From positions 124,001 through 188,000 of the forward strand of contig NZ_WQDY01000005.1 of assembly GCF_013033355.1 (NCBI RefSeq): a DNA stretch of 64,000 nt, written 5' to 3'. Every line of letters begins with the position of its first letter. The stretch's first letter is position 1. This stretch comes from Ruegeria lacuscaerulensis (GTDB taxonomy: Bacteria > Pseudomonadota > Alphaproteobacteria > Rhodobacterales > Rhodobacteraceae). Made by a program: the position numbers and the translations under genes. A model generated the notes under the pieces. It was not told the DNA's origin. It searched no databases and saw nothing but the letters and a program-made list of their open reading frames with translations. Of the stretch, positions 1 to 8,879 are shown piece after piece.

Positions 1-6
1 TTTTCT

Positions 7-462
7 ATGCCGATGATTGCCGTTGATACTCAGTTTGGCCGCCTTGGGGTTGAGGAAACCGATGGGGCGCTGACGCGTCTGGTTTGGGACGGGGTGGATG
101 ACGGGCCGGTCACGCCTTTGTTGCGTGAGGCTGCGGCGCAATTGCGGGCCTATGACCGGGGGCAGTTGGACCGGTTTGATCTGCCATACCACATCGCCGG
201 ATCGAAGTTTCAGCGGCAGGTTTGCGACCTGATGTTTGCCATTCCGCTGGGTGAAACGCGGACCTATGGCGAGATCGCCAAAGAGCTGGGCCAGCCGCCG
301 CAACCCGTAGGACAAGCCTGCGGAGCCAATCCAATTCCCGTTATCATCCCGTGCCATCGGGTGTTGGCGGCAAACGGGCTGGGCGGGTTCTCGGGCGAGG
401 GCGGTGTGGAGACCAAGGTCGCCTTACTGCGACACGAACGGGCGGCGGGTTTGCTGATCTGA
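7..462 (+). CDS. ogt: Methylated-DNA--protein-cysteine methyltransferase
   Basis: This is a suicide DNA-repair enzyme that moves the alkyl group from O6-alkylguanine (or O4-alkylthymine) onto its own cysteine. The 151-residue protein has the family signature PCHRV, with the acceptor Cys at residue 116. Ahead of it is the conserved GANP segment, and behind it the G-GFSG loop that closes the active site. The length matches single-domain Ogt/MGMT proteins, so no Ada-type regulatory domain is present. The ATG is only 6 bases from the window edge, so an upstream start or operon partner cannot be excluded. The next gene follows after about 75 bases on the same strand but has no obvious functional link. 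Confidence 0.93.
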   Translation: MPMIAVDTQFGRLGVEETDGALTRLVWDGVDDGPVTPLLREAAAQLRAYDRGQLDRFDLPYHIAGSKFQRQVCDLMFAIPLGETRTYGEIAKELGQPPQPVGQACGANPIPVIIPCHRVLAANGLGGFSGEGGVETKVALLRHERAAGLLI

Positions 463-538
463 GGAGCGGATTTCTGTTGCAATCCCGTTGCTTGAAGCTC
501 AATTTATCTCATATTGAGAACTCAAGGGATCAAAGATC

Positions 539-1006
539 ATGACAGCTCATACAGACCCTGCCGCTCGTAAGAAGGCCATTATTGACCGCCTGATGTCGTT
601 GGAAGAACAGGAACTGGCAACCGCTCAGGCCCATTACGATGCGTTCATGAAAGAGTCGCAGCTGGATGATCGCGAAGGACATGACAAGGACGACATTGCG
701 GCCTCTCGGGAAAGTGCGGATCTGGCGGCGGCGTTTGATGCGCCGGTTCAGGCGCATCACGCCAAGATCGACGTGATCGAGAACACCGATTTCAGTGTGA
801 CTGATACAGTCAAGCCCGGAGCCGTGGTCAAGTTCAACAATCGGCGCTTTGTCGTCTGTGTATCGACCACGCGGTTCGAGGTTGAGGGCAAGACCTATAT
901 GGGCATCTCAACCCAAAGCCCGATTTATCTTACGATGACGGGGCTGCAAGAAGGCGACGTTTTCACCCATAATGGCACCGAGTTCGAGGTGCAGGAGGTT
1001 CTTTAA
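539..1006 (+). CDS. Gre-fold protein, GreA/GreB paralogue
   Basis: A 155-residue protein with the architecture of transcript-cleavage factors. It has a charged helical N-terminal half (about residues 8-80, consistent with a coiled-coil hairpin) and a C-terminal domain (about 85-155) carrying a GreA-like pattern: GISTQSP, then EGDV, then a closing beta strand. GreA-family proteins bind the RNA polymerase secondary channel and use acidic residues at the coiled-coil tip. In this copy the usual NAEY tip sequence is not evident; the matching region reads DLAAAFDAP. It may therefore bind polymerase without the classical cleavage activity. The family assignment is my reading of weak motifs, not a search result. 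It ends 4 bases into the convergent pcs gene. Confidence 0.6.
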   Translation: MTAHTDPAARKKAIIDRLMSLEEQELATAQAHYDAFMKESQLDDREGHDKDDIAASRESADLAAAFDAPVQAHHAKIDVIENTDFSVTDTVKPGAVVKFNNRRFVVCVSTTRFEVEGKTYMGISTQSPIYLTMTGLQEGDVFTHNGTEFEVQEVL

Positions 1007-1698
1007 CTCTTGCGCTGGGGGATCACCTGCTGGGCGATCCCTGCAAACACCAGGTAGAGGCTGGTGATCACGAGCCCCCAGTGTGCCCAGCTTTCGGGGT
1101 GGAAATCGACCCAGGCGGCCCAGCCTGCGAAGAAGGTCCAGGCAAGCGCCATCGGGAGGGTCAAATTGCGCCAGCGCTCGGTGCGGACCGGGTGGACGAA
1201 TTTCAGCGGCAGGAACATCGCCAGCGACAGCAGCGAGACCAGCAGCAGGATCACCCAGAAATTCGGCTCGAGCGCGAAGATCACGATGACGAACATATTC
1301 CAGCAGCCGGGAAAGCCGGAGAACGAGTTATCCTTGGTCTTCATCCGCGTATCCGCGAAATACATGGCGCTGGCAAAGGTGATGACGATGATGGCGAACC
1401 ACCCGGTCCAACCGTCCATCAGTCCGGATTTAAACAGGGCGAAGGCGGGGATGAAAACATATGTCAGGTAATCGATGATCAGATCCAGCAGAACACCATC
1501 GAATTCAGGCGCATTGTGCTTGACGTGGTAATGCCGCGCCAAAGGGCCGTCGATTCCATCCACGATGAAAGACACAACCAGCCACAGATACATCAGGCTC
1601 CACTTTTCCTCGACGGCGGCCAGCATGGCGAGCATGGCAAAAACTGCACCGGTTGCAGTGAAAAGATGAACGGATAGAGCTTTGAATCTGAGTGTCAT
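1003..1698 (-). CDS. pcs: Phosphatidylcholine synthase
   Basis: This integral membrane enzyme condenses CDP-diacylglycerol with choline to give phosphatidylcholine and CMP, the direct bacterial route found in many alphaproteobacteria. The 231-residue protein has the CDP-alcohol phosphotransferase signature: DGPLAR at residues 50-55, then G68-x3-D72-x3-D76. The stretch between the AR and the G is 12 residues, longer than in PgsA or PssA and, from memory, typical of Pcs. This favours Pcs over other family members. About seven to eight hydrophobic helices are visible. The gene is convergent with and overlaps the end of the Gre-like gene by 4 bases, and it is followed on its strand by the tail of nothing recognisable. 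Confidence 0.87.
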   Translation of the reverse strand: MTLRFKALSVHLFTATGAVFAMLAMLAAVEEKWSLMYLWLVVSFIVDGIDGPLARHYHVKHNAPEFDGVLLDLIIDYLTYVFIPAFALFKSGLMDGWTGWFAIIVITFASAMYFADTRMKTKDNSFSGFPGCWNMFVIVIFALEPNFWVILLLVSLLSLAMFLPLKFVHPVRTERWRNLTLPMALAWTFFAGWAAWVDFHPESWAHWGLVITSLYLVFAGIAQQVIPQRKS

Positions 1699-1767
1699 TC
1701 GCGTGTCATGTACGAAGCGTGCCCAAGATGCAAAGCAAAAAGCCGGGACATGCGAAAATGCATTGCG

Positions 1768-2688
1768 TCATGCCTTGGGATGGGTGCGGTCGTACACCTC
1801 CATCAGGCGGGTTGTGTCGACGGCGGTATAGGCCTGTGTGGTTGAAAGTGAGGCATGACCCAGCAATTCTTGTATCGCGCGCAGGTCCCCTCCAGCGGAC
1901 AAAAGGTGGGTTGCAAAGCTGTGCCGCATGGCGTGCGGGGTCGCCGTGGCCGGTAGCCCAAGTTGCTGACGGGCTTTTGCCATAACCGCCTGAATGGCGC
2001 GAGGGTTCAGCGCCCCACCCCGCACACCGCGAAACAGAGGTTTGTCTTTGGCCAGCGGATGCGGACACAGGGTCGCGTAACGATCGACGGCCGCCCGTGC
2101 GGCAGGCAAGACCGGCACGATCCGTTCTTTGTTGCCTTTGCCGACGATTCGCAGCGATTGGGGTAGAGGAGCGTCGGCACCAGTCAGGGAAAGGGCTTCG
2201 GAAATCCGTAGGCCGCAGCCATAAAGCAAGGTGACTACGGCCGCATCGCGGGCCGAAATCCAATCGCTGGTCGATTGCAGCTCGACTGTTTCTATCAAGG
2301 CGCGGGCGGCGTCTTCGGCCACGGGGCGGGGTAGCTTTTGGGTGAATTTGGGGGCACGCGTTGACAAAACGGCTGTCGGCTCGAACCCTTCCCGTTCCGC
2401 CAGCCAGCGATAAAAGGTTTTAACTGCAGATAGCTTGCGCGCCAAGGACCTTGCGCCGACGCCGGAACTGCGCTGATCGGCCATCCAGGCGCGCATGTCG
2501 GATACTGTAATTCGCGCCAAAGCGGCCAGCCCCTGGCGTTCGCTGTGGTGCAGAGTCATGAACGACAAGAATTCGGCCACGTCGCTGCGATAGGCGGCCT
2601 GCGTATTTTCCGAGCGCCCGGACAGGGCCACAAGTCCCTCAAGCCAATGCTGCAACGCGTCGCGGCAGGCCGGAGAGATCAGGCTCAT
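1768..2688 (-). CDS. xerC: Tyrosine recombinase XerC
   Basis: A site-specific recombinase that, with XerD, resolves chromosome dimers at dif near the septum. The 306-residue protein has an N-terminal SAM-like core-binding domain (about 1-100) and a catalytic domain. The catalytic residues are visible as R161, K184, H252-x-x-R255, H278 and the nucleophile Y287. I chose the ATG at 2688 because it overlaps the stop of the upstream DUF484 gene as ATGA and gives the standard length. A longer frame reaching 2838 only adds DUF484 shadow sequence. The coupling with DUF484 recalls enterobacterial dapF-yigA-xerC, where yigA is a DUF484 gene. XerD would be the alternative, but the DUF484 pairing favours XerC. 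Confidence 0.88.
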   Translation of the reverse strand: MSLISPACRDALQHWLEGLVALSGRSENTQAAYRSDVAEFLSFMTLHHSERQGLAALARITVSDMRAWMADQRSSGVGARSLARKLSAVKTFYRWLAEREGFEPTAVLSTRAPKFTQKLPRPVAEDAARALIETVELQSTSDWISARDAAVVTLLYGCGLRISEALSLTGADAPLPQSLRIVGKGNKERIVPVLPAARAAVDRYATLCPHPLAKDKPLFRGVRGGALNPRAIQAVMAKARQQLGLPATATPHAMRHSFATHLLSAGGDLRAIQELLGHASLSTTQAYTAVDTTRLMEVYDRTHPKA

Positions 2689-3392
2689 GACAGCCAGTTG
2701 CGCATTGAACGTTCGAACACGCCGGCGAAAAAGGTCAGCAGATCTGTTCCCAGTTGCGGAGTGAAATGGTTGGGGTCCTTCGCGCTCATGATAATCATGC
2801 CCGGCAGGCGACCCTCGCCAAGATCCAGTCTCATGCACGCCTCAGAGCGCAGGTGGTCGGCTTGCTCGCCGAATATGCGGTGGGTGGGATGAATGACTTC
2901 ACGTAACACGACCTCACGTGCGGGGCCGCTGCGGTCGAATGTCAGGTAGTTGTCGACAAAACCGGGTTCGACAACGGCCAATGCACCGCCCAGTTTCTCG
3001 ATAGCCGGGTCTTGCTGCAGGGCAGTGGTTTCCAGCACCAGAGTGATGCGATCAACGCGCAATATCTCGGCCACATCCGTACCGAGCGTGCGCAGGAAGT
3101 CTTCGAACCCTGTGGGCTCCAGCAGGCGCAAGATTGCGCGGTGGACCTGATTGGTGCCTGCAAGGTTTTCGTAAGCGGCGGCGATCACCGAACGGTGCGT
3201 GTCTTCAAGCCGATCCAGTCGTGCTTCGAGACGTTGCATGGCGATGCCACGCAGGTCGATGATGTTGTCTCCGCGCGCCCGTTCGTTGGCGGCGACAAGC
3301 GCCTGCATCAGGTCCTTGTCGTCGAGAACTGCGTCAGGCTCGGCCAGAATCGCCTCGCGGAGAGTGTCCTTGAGTTTGGTATTGCTGCTCAT
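2685..3392 (-). CDS. DUF484 family protein (GAF-like)
   Basis: A 235-residue cytoplasmic protein of the DUF484/YigA family. The N-terminal part (about 1-70) is helical and charged; the rest has the alternating pattern of a GAF-like domain. There is no known enzymatic function. The family is repeatedly found next to xerC, as it is here, where the stop overlaps the xerC start (ATGA). That suggests translational coupling and perhaps a shared role in chromosome segregation, which is inference. The ATG at 3392 was preferred over an upstream in-frame start at 3518, because the additional 42 residues are basic and low in conservation-like features. Confidence 0.8.
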   Translation of the reverse strand: MSSNTKLKDTLREAILAEPDAVLDDKDLMQALVAANERARGDNIIDLRGIAMQRLEARLDRLEDTHRSVIAAAYENLAGTNQVHRAILRLLEPTGFEDFLRTLGTDVAEILRVDRITLVLETTALQQDPAIEKLGGALAVVEPGFVDNYLTFDRSGPAREVVLREVIHPTHRIFGEQADHLRSEACMRLDLGEGRLPGMIIMSAKDPNHFTPQLGTDLLTFFAGVFERSMRNWLS

Positions 3393-3555
3393 GTCCCGTC
3401 CGGTCTTTTTTATGTTTTGCCGCCTTATAGCACGGCTGGACCGATTTGCCTTGGGAAAAGTGAGCTTGCGGAAGGATTTCCCGGCTTTTGCGCAACGGGG
3501 GGCCTCTCCCAACTGCAAGAACCTGATCTGTGATCAGGGCTGGCAGTTGGGCCGG

Positions 3556-3579
3556 GCGCGGTGCCTTGCGGCACCGCGC
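3556..3579 (-). terminator. Stable hairpin downstream of transaldolase gene
   Basis: A perfect 10-bp GC-rich stem (3556-3565 with 3570-3579) closes a TTGC loop, 14 bases past the stop of the minus-strand transaldolase gene. It lacks a T tract on the minus strand, so it may act as a 3' end stabiliser or a Rho-assisted terminator instead of a classical intrinsic one. Confidence 0.5.
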
Positions 3580-3593
3580 GGCAGTGTCAAGGA

Positions 3594-4247
3594 TCAGAGG
3601 ATTTTCTGACCGGTTTTGGCCCAGTCGGCCAGGAAGGTTTCAAGCCCCTTGTCGGTCAGCGGGTGATCGGCCAGTTTCTTGATTACGGCAGGCGGAGCGG
3701 TGATCACGTCGGCGCCGATGCGGGCGCTGTCTGTTACGTGGTTCACGGTGCGGATGGATGCGGCTAGAATTTCGGTCTCGAACCCGTAATTGTCATAAAT
3801 CTGACGGATATCGGCGATCAGGTCCATGCCGTCGAGGTTGATATCGTCCAGACGTCCGATAAAGGGCGAGATGAAGGTCGCACCTGCCTTGGCGGCGAGC
3901 AGCGCCTGATTGGCCGAAAAGCAGAGCGTCACGTTGACCATCTGGCCTTCGTCAGACAGGGTTTTACAGGTTTTCAGCCCTGCCCATGTCAGCGGAACTT
4001 TCACGGCGATGTTCGGCGCGATCTGGGCCAGCTTGCGGCCTTCGGCGATCATGTCGTCGGCTTCGGTGGCGACGACTTCGGCGGATACGGGGCCGTCGAC
4101 CAGATCACAGATCTCTTTGGTGACTTCCAGAATGTCACGACCTGATTTCAGGATCAGCGAGGGGTTGGTGGTCACACCGTCCACCATGCCCAGATCGTTC
4201 AGTTCGGCGATGGCGTCGATCTCGGCTGTGTCTACGAAGAATTTCAT
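3594..4247 (-). CDS. Small transaldolase / fructose-6-phosphate aldolase family
   Basis: A 217-residue TIM-barrel enzyme of the short transaldolase subfamily (TalC/FSA). It either transfers dihydroxyacetone units in the non-oxidative pentose phosphate pathway or cleaves fructose 6-phosphate. The Schiff-base lysine is K83 in IAVKVPLT. The substrate-side motifs TTNPS (residues 26-30) and [11 protein letters not shown] are also visible. Short-type proteins of this length are usually annotated as probable transaldolase; sequence alone does not separate transaldolase from FSA activity here. The gene is divergent from priA, with about 90 bases between the two start codons. Confidence 0.88.
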   Translation of the reverse strand: MKFFVDTAEIDAIAELNDLGMVDGVTTNPSLILKSGRDILEVTKEICDLVDGPVSAEVVATEADDMIAEGRKLAQIAPNIAVKVPLTWAGLKTCKTLSDEGQMVNVTLCFSANQALLAAKAGATFISPFIGRLDDINLDGMDLIADIRQIYDNYGFETEILAASIRTVNHVTDSARIGADVITAPPAVIKKLADHPLTDKGLETFLADWAKTGQKIL

Positions 4248-4336
4248 GAGGGCAGTCCTTTGATGGGTTGGCCTTGGTCGCGGATGGCTTTACCCCAATA
4301 ACACCGATGCTGAAACCCCCGACCCGAGGAGATGCG

Positions 4337-6532
4337 GTGAGCGCGCAGGAGTATTTCGACCAGGGTGAGCTGGTGGCTGTGCTGACCACACAGCCCTTGG
4401 ACCGGACGCTGGACTATAAAGCGCCCGAGGGCGGGTGTTTTCTGGGCGCGTTTGTCGAGGTGCCGCTGGGCCCGCGCAAGGTACTGGGTGTGGTTTGGGG
4501 GCCGGGGCAGGGCGGTTTTGATCTGGCCAAGGCGCGATCCGTGATCCGGGTGCTTGAAGTCGCGCCGATGCGGGAAGAGATGCGGCTGTTTCTTGGGAAA
4601 GTGGCCGATTACACGCTGACGCCGATGCCTGCGATGCTGCGGCTGGCAACCCGCGCGCCGGGGTTGGGCGATCCGCCGTCGATGCGAAAAATCTATCGTT
4701 TGGGGGATGCCGAACCCGACCGTATGACCGACGCGCGGACCCGTGTGCTTGAGGTCCTGCGCGACTATGGCGGGTTGGCGTTCACGTTGAAGGAACTGGC
4801 CGAGCAGGCGGGGGTGACGTCCTCGGTCGTCAAGGGCTTGGTCAAGCAAGGCGCAGTGCGCGAGGAAGACAGCCCACGTGATTTGCCCTATCCGCGACTG
4901 GACCCAGACTTGCCGGGCAAGACGCTGACCGGGGATCAGGCCGACGCTGTCGCGCGCTTGCAGGCCGGGCAACGGTCCGGCGACTATGGCACGACACTAC
5001 TGAAGGGCGTCACCGGCTCGGGCAAGACCGAGGTTTACCTAGAGGCCGTCGCCGAAGCCCTGCGCATGGGGCGGCAGGCGCTGGTTCTGTTGCCCGAGAT
5101 CGCCCTGACCGCCGAATTCCTGACGCGGGTCGAGGCGCGGTTTGGTGCGCGGCCTGCTGAATGGCACTCGGGTGCCACCATGACCGAACGCCGCCGGGTC
5201 TGGCGCATGGTCGGGCAGGGGGAAGCGCAACTGGTGGTCGGTGCGCGTTCGGCGCTGTTTCTTCCGTTTCGCGATCTGGGGCTGGTGGTGGTCGATGAGG
5301 AACACGACACCTCTTATAAACAGGAAGACGGGGTGCACTACAGCGCGCGGGATATGGCGGTGCTGCGGGCCTCGATCTGCGGGGGACGCGTGATTCTGGC
5401 CAGCGCGACGCCATCGCTGGAAAGCTGGGCCAATGCCGAGGCCGGAAAATATGAGCGGCTGGACCTGACCTCGCGCTTTGGGGCGGCAGTGCTGCCGGAG
5501 ATGAAGCCCATCGACATGCGGACCGAGCAGATGCAGCCGGGGACGTGGATTTCGCCGTCGCTGCGGCAGGCAGTGCGGCAACGGATCGAACGCAGGGAAC
5601 AGTCACTGCTTTTCATCAACCGCCGTGGCTATGCGCCGGTGACGCTTTGCCGGGCGTGCGGTGAACAGATCGCCTGTGATCATTGCGACGCGCGGATGGT
5701 TGAGCACCGGTTCCTGAAACGCCTGATGTGCCACCAATGCGGTGAGACCAAGCCGATGCCCGACACCTGCCCGTCCTGCGGGGTCGAAGGCAAGCTGGCC
5801 CCGGTCGGCCCCGGGATCGAACGGCTGGCCGAAGAGGCGGAGGCGACCTTCCCCGAGGCCAAGATCGCAATGCTGAGTTCCGATCTGTTCGGCTCGGCCC
5901 GCGCTTTGAAGGCCAAGATCGAAGAAATTGCCGAGGGCGACGCGGATATTGTCATCGGTACGCAGCTGGTGGCCAAGGGGCACAACTTTCCAAAGCTGAC
6001 TTTGGTAGGAGTGATTGATGCCGACCTGTCGCTGCACGGGGCCGACCTGCGGGCAGCGGAGCGCACATTCCAGCTTATGCGGCAGGTTGCAGGCCGGGCG
6101 GGACGGGCGGATAAGCCGGGGCAGGCGCTGTTGCAGACGTTTCAACCTGAACACCCGGTGATCCGCGCCATTCTGTCAGGCGATGAAGAAGGGTTCTGGA
6201 AGGCCGAGGCCGCCGGGCGTCAGGCCGCAGGCGTCCCGCCCTATGGGCGCATGGCCGGGATCGTGCTGTCCGGGCCCGAGGTCGGTCCGGTTTTCGACAT
6301 CGGCAACGCGATGGCACGCAACGATGCGCCGCTACGCGCCATAGATGCCCAAGTCTTCGGACCTGCGCCCGCGCCAATAGCACGAATACGCGGGCGGCAC
6401 CGTGTACGCCTGCTGGTCAAAGCCCCCAAAGGCGCGCCGATTCAGGATGCTATCGCCCGCTGGATTGCGCCCCTGCGTCTGAAGGGCGATATCCGCCTGA
6501 CCGTCGATATCGACCCGCAGAGTTTTTACTGA
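4337..6532 (+). CDS. priA: Primosomal replication restart helicase PriA
   Basis: A superfamily 2 3'-5' helicase that recognises abandoned forks and D-loops and reloads the replisome. The order is: N-terminal 3'-DNA-binding domain; helicase lobe with Walker A GVTGSGKT and the DEEH box; a zinc-binding insert with cysteine pairs (CRACG, CDHC, CHQCG, CPSCG); the second lobe with QVAGRAGR; and the C-terminal domain. I chose the GTG at 4337 because a good ribosome site (GAGGAGA, 4327-4333 region) lies just ahead of it. The product is then about 731 residues, the usual PriA size. An in-frame ATG at 4268 would add 23 residues without family likeness. Confidence 0.94.
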   Translation: MSAQEYFDQGELVAVLTTQPLDRTLDYKAPEGGCFLGAFVEVPLGPRKVLGVVWGPGQGGFDLAKARSVIRVLEVAPMREEMRLFLGKVADYTLTPMPAMLRLATRAPGLGDPPSMRKIYRLGDAEPDRMTDARTRVLEVLRDYGGLAFTLKELAEQAGVTSSVVKGLVKQGAVREEDSPRDLPYPRLDPDLPGKTLTGDQADAVARLQAGQRSGDYGTTLLKGVTGSGKTEVYLEAVAEALRMGRQALVLLPEIALTAEFLTRVEARFGARPAEWHSGATMTERRRVWRMVGQGEAQLVVGARSALFLPFRDLGLVVVDEEHDTSYKQEDGVHYSARDMAVLRASICGGRVILASATPSLESWANAEAGKYERLDLTSRFGAAVLPEMKPIDMRTEQMQPGTWISPSLRQAVRQRIERREQSLLFINRRGYAPVTLCRACGEQIACDHCDARMVEHRFLKRLMCHQCGETKPMPDTCPSCGVEGKLAPVGPGIERLAEEAEATFPEAKIAMLSSDLFGSARALKAKIEEIAEGDADIVIGTQLVAKGHNFPKLTLVGVIDADLSLHGADLRAAERTFQLMRQVAGRAGRADKPGQALLQTFQPEHPVIRAILSGDEEGFWKAEAAGRQAAGVPPYGRMAGIVLSGPEVGPVFDIGNAMARNDAPLRAIDAQVFGPAPAPIARIRGRHRVRLLVKAPKGAPIQDAIARWIAPLRLKGDIRLTVDIDPQSFY

Positions 6533-6534
6533 GC

Positions 6535-6550
6535 TCTGCACCGGTGCAGA
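6535..6550. promoter_or_regulatory. Perfect 16-bp palindrome between priA and MFS gene
   Basis: TCTGCACCGGTGCAGA reads identically on both strands. It begins 3 bases after the priA stop and lies 55 bases ahead of the MFS start. It could be an operator for the MFS gene or the base of a transcript-end hairpin; no T tract follows directly, which makes the operator reading slightly more attractive. Confidence 0.35.
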
Positions 6551-6605
6551 CCGCCTGTGCGTCTGCCCCCTCGCCAAACCGAAAAAATGAGCGTAGAGCG
6601 GTGTC

Positions 6606-7838
6606 ATGCTGAAACCCATGCCGCTCTCTGATGCGCAGAGCCTTCCGTTCTGGCGCCGTCCCATAACGCTCTTGTTCATGATGGCGTTGATGATGCCCAT
6701 TGCGTTCAACGCGTGGAGCGCGCTGCTGAACAATTTCGTCATCGAAGTGGCGAATTTCGACGGAGCGGATATTGGTCTGCTGCACACCGTTCGCGAAATT
6801 CCGGGCTTTCTGGCCGTTGGTGTGATTGCGGTGATCATCTTTATCCGCGAGCAAGTGCTGGCGATGATCTCGCTAATGATGCTGGGCGTTGCGACGGCGA
6901 TCACGGCGTGGTTCCCCAGCCTTGGCGGGCTGCTGTTTGTGACCTTGTTCAGCTCGATCGGGTTTCACTATTACGAGACGGTAAACCAGTCGCTGCAGCT
7001 GCAATGGTTGCCCAAGGATCGCGCACCGCAGGTGTTGGGCTGGCTGGTGGCCATGGGTTCAGCGGCGACGGCAGTGGTTTACGGTTTGATCGTGCTGACA
7101 TGGGACCGGTTCGATCTGTCCTATAACCTCGTGTTCATGGCGGCAGGCGGCGTGACGGCCCTGTTGGCGCTGTTCTGCCTGCTGGCTTACCCGCAATTCG
7201 ATGCGCCGACGCCGCAGACCAAGAAACTGATCCTGCGCAAACGCTATTGGCTGTATTACGCCCTGCAATTCATGGCCGGTGCCCGGCGGCAGATCTTTGT
7301 CGTCTTCGCAGGCTTCATGATGGTCGAGAAATTTGGGTTCGAGGTGCATGAGCTGACCAGCCTGTATCTGATCAATCTGGTGATCAACATGGCCGCCGCT
7401 CCGATGCTGGGCAAAGCCGTGTCCGTGTTCGGCGAGCGCCGCACGCTGATCTTTGAATATGCCGGTCTGGCCATCGTGTTCGCGGCCTATGGCGGCATCT
7501 ATTGGTTTGGCTGGGGCGTGGTGCTGGCCGCGATCCTTTACGTGATCGACCACGTGCTGTTCGCGCTGGCATTGGCGCTGAAAACCTATTTCCAGAAAAT
7601 CGCCGACCCTGCCGATATCGCACCAACCGCAGCCGTGGCGTTCACGATCAACCACATTGCCGCTGTATTCTTGCCTGCGTTGCTGGGTTTGCTGTGGGTG
7701 GTCTCGCCCGGCGCGGTGTTTACGCTGGCGGCAGCGATGGCGATGATCTCGCTGGCCTTGTCGTTGCTGATCCCGCGCCACCCCGAGCCGGGCAATGAAA
7801 CCATCCTGTCAAAATACGCCCCGGCCCCTGCGGAATAA
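6606..7838 (+). CDS. Major facilitator superfamily permease
   Basis: A 410-residue inner-membrane protein with about twelve hydrophobic segments, in two halves separated by a charged loop near residues 190-215 (KKLILRKRY). The family exports or imports small molecules using the proton or another ion gradient. No substrate-specific motif is recognisable, so the substrate is unknown. The ATG at 6606 is followed four codons later by another ATG, and either could be used. It stands alone between priA and prmA, with a palindrome in its upstream gap. Confidence 0.8.
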   Translation: MLKPMPLSDAQSLPFWRRPITLLFMMALMMPIAFNAWSALLNNFVIEVANFDGADIGLLHTVREIPGFLAVGVIAVIIFIREQVLAMISLMMLGVATAITAWFPSLGGLLFVTLFSSIGFHYYETVNQSLQLQWLPKDRAPQVLGWLVAMGSAATAVVYGLIVLTWDRFDLSYNLVFMAAGGVTALLALFCLLAYPQFDAPTPQTKKLILRKRYWLYYALQFMAGARRQIFVVFAGFMMVEKFGFEVHELTSLYLINLVINMAAAPMLGKAVSVFGERRTLIFEYAGLAIVFAAYGGIYWFGWGVVLAAILYVIDHVLFALALALKTYFQKIADPADIAPTAAVAFTINHIAAVFLPALLGLLWVVSPGAVFTLAAAMAMISLALSLLIPRHPEPGNETILSKYAPAPAE

Positions 7839-7902
7839 GCCAGCGCTTGACCTTGCCTGCCCGGCGGCCTAGGCGCAGGGGAAACCCAAACAGGAGGCCC
7901 CC

Positions 7903-8775
7903 ATGCCCACATTCACCGCGCTGACCACTCTGATGGGCAAGAAAGCCGCCGAAGGCTTGGGCGAAGCAATGGAGCGTCTGGAACCGGAACCCACCGGCGT
8001 TGGTGTGTTCGAGGTCGAGGATGGCTCGGGCCTGTGGGAAGTTGGTGGCTATTTCACCGAAACCCCGGATGAAACCGCGCTGGCCGTTCTGGCCGCCGCA
8101 TTCGAGGCCAAGCCCTTTGTTGTCTCGGAACTGCCCGAAACCGATTGGGTCGCTCATGTGCGCCGCGAACTCGCCCCGGTCGAGGCCGGGCGGTTCTTTG
8201 TCTATGGCAGCCACGACGCGGACAAACTGCCCGAAGGCCGCATCCCTTTGCTGATCGAGGCCGCGATGGCTTTTGGCACCGGGCACCACGGGACGACGCT
8301 GGGGTGCCTCAAGGCGCTGGATCATCTGCTGAATGAGGGGGTCGAGGCGACGAAGGTGGCCGATATCGGCTGCGGCACCGCTGTTCTGGCCATGGCCGCA
8401 GCGCGGGTATGGCGGGGTGATATCATCGCCAGCGATATTGACCAGGTGGCCGTCGATGTGGCCGAGGCGAACTTGAAAGCCAATGGCATGGCCGGACAGG
8501 TGCAGTGTGTCGAGGCGGCGGGGTTCGACCATCCCGACCTGAAAGCGCATGCGCCCTACGATCTGATTTTTGCCAACATCCTGAAAGGCCCTCTAGTCGC
8601 GTTGGCACCCGAGATCGGGGCGAATCTGAACGCTGGCGGGTATGCGATTCTATCTGGAATTCTGAACGAACAGGCCGATGATGTGGTCTCGGTTTATTCT
8701 CAAAACGAGTTCAATCTCACCCAAAGATCCCAGATTGGCGAGTGGACGACGCTAATCTTAAGCAAACAGGGCTAA
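7903..8775 (+). CDS. prmA: Ribosomal protein L11 methyltransferase
   Basis: This cytoplasmic enzyme trimethylates ribosomal protein L11 using S-adenosylmethionine. The 290-residue protein has a divergent N-terminal substrate-recognition domain (about 1-110). A class I methyltransferase domain follows, with motif I ADIGCGTAVLA, the preceding GTGHHGTT segment and the family-specific NILKGPL motif (here FANILKGPL). A strong AGGAGG ribosome site precedes the ATG. Nothing in its neighbours points to an operon. Confidence 0.9.
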   Translation: MPTFTALTTLMGKKAAEGLGEAMERLEPEPTGVGVFEVEDGSGLWEVGGYFTETPDETALAVLAAAFEAKPFVVSELPETDWVAHVRRELAPVEAGRFFVYGSHDADKLPEGRIPLLIEAAMAFGTGHHGTTLGCLKALDHLLNEGVEATKVADIGCGTAVLAMAAARVWRGDIIASDIDQVAVDVAEANLKANGMAGQVQCVEAAGFDHPDLKAHAPYDLIFANILKGPLVALAPEIGANLNAGGYAILSGILNEQADDVVSVYSQNEFNLTQRSQIGEWTTLILSKQG

Positions 8776-8879
8776 ATTCGGGCCATTTACAGGAGTTTTG
8801 TGGATTCCTGCCACTTTTTTGGCGCAATCTCTTTTTACCGTTCAAGCATGGATATCGGGGGCGGTTTGTGGAGGCTGCC

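Noticed and set aside
2689..2838. N-terminal extension of xerC
   Set aside because: It lies wholly in DUF484 and would add 50 residues to a standard-length recombinase; the ATGA overlap at 2685-2688 fits better.
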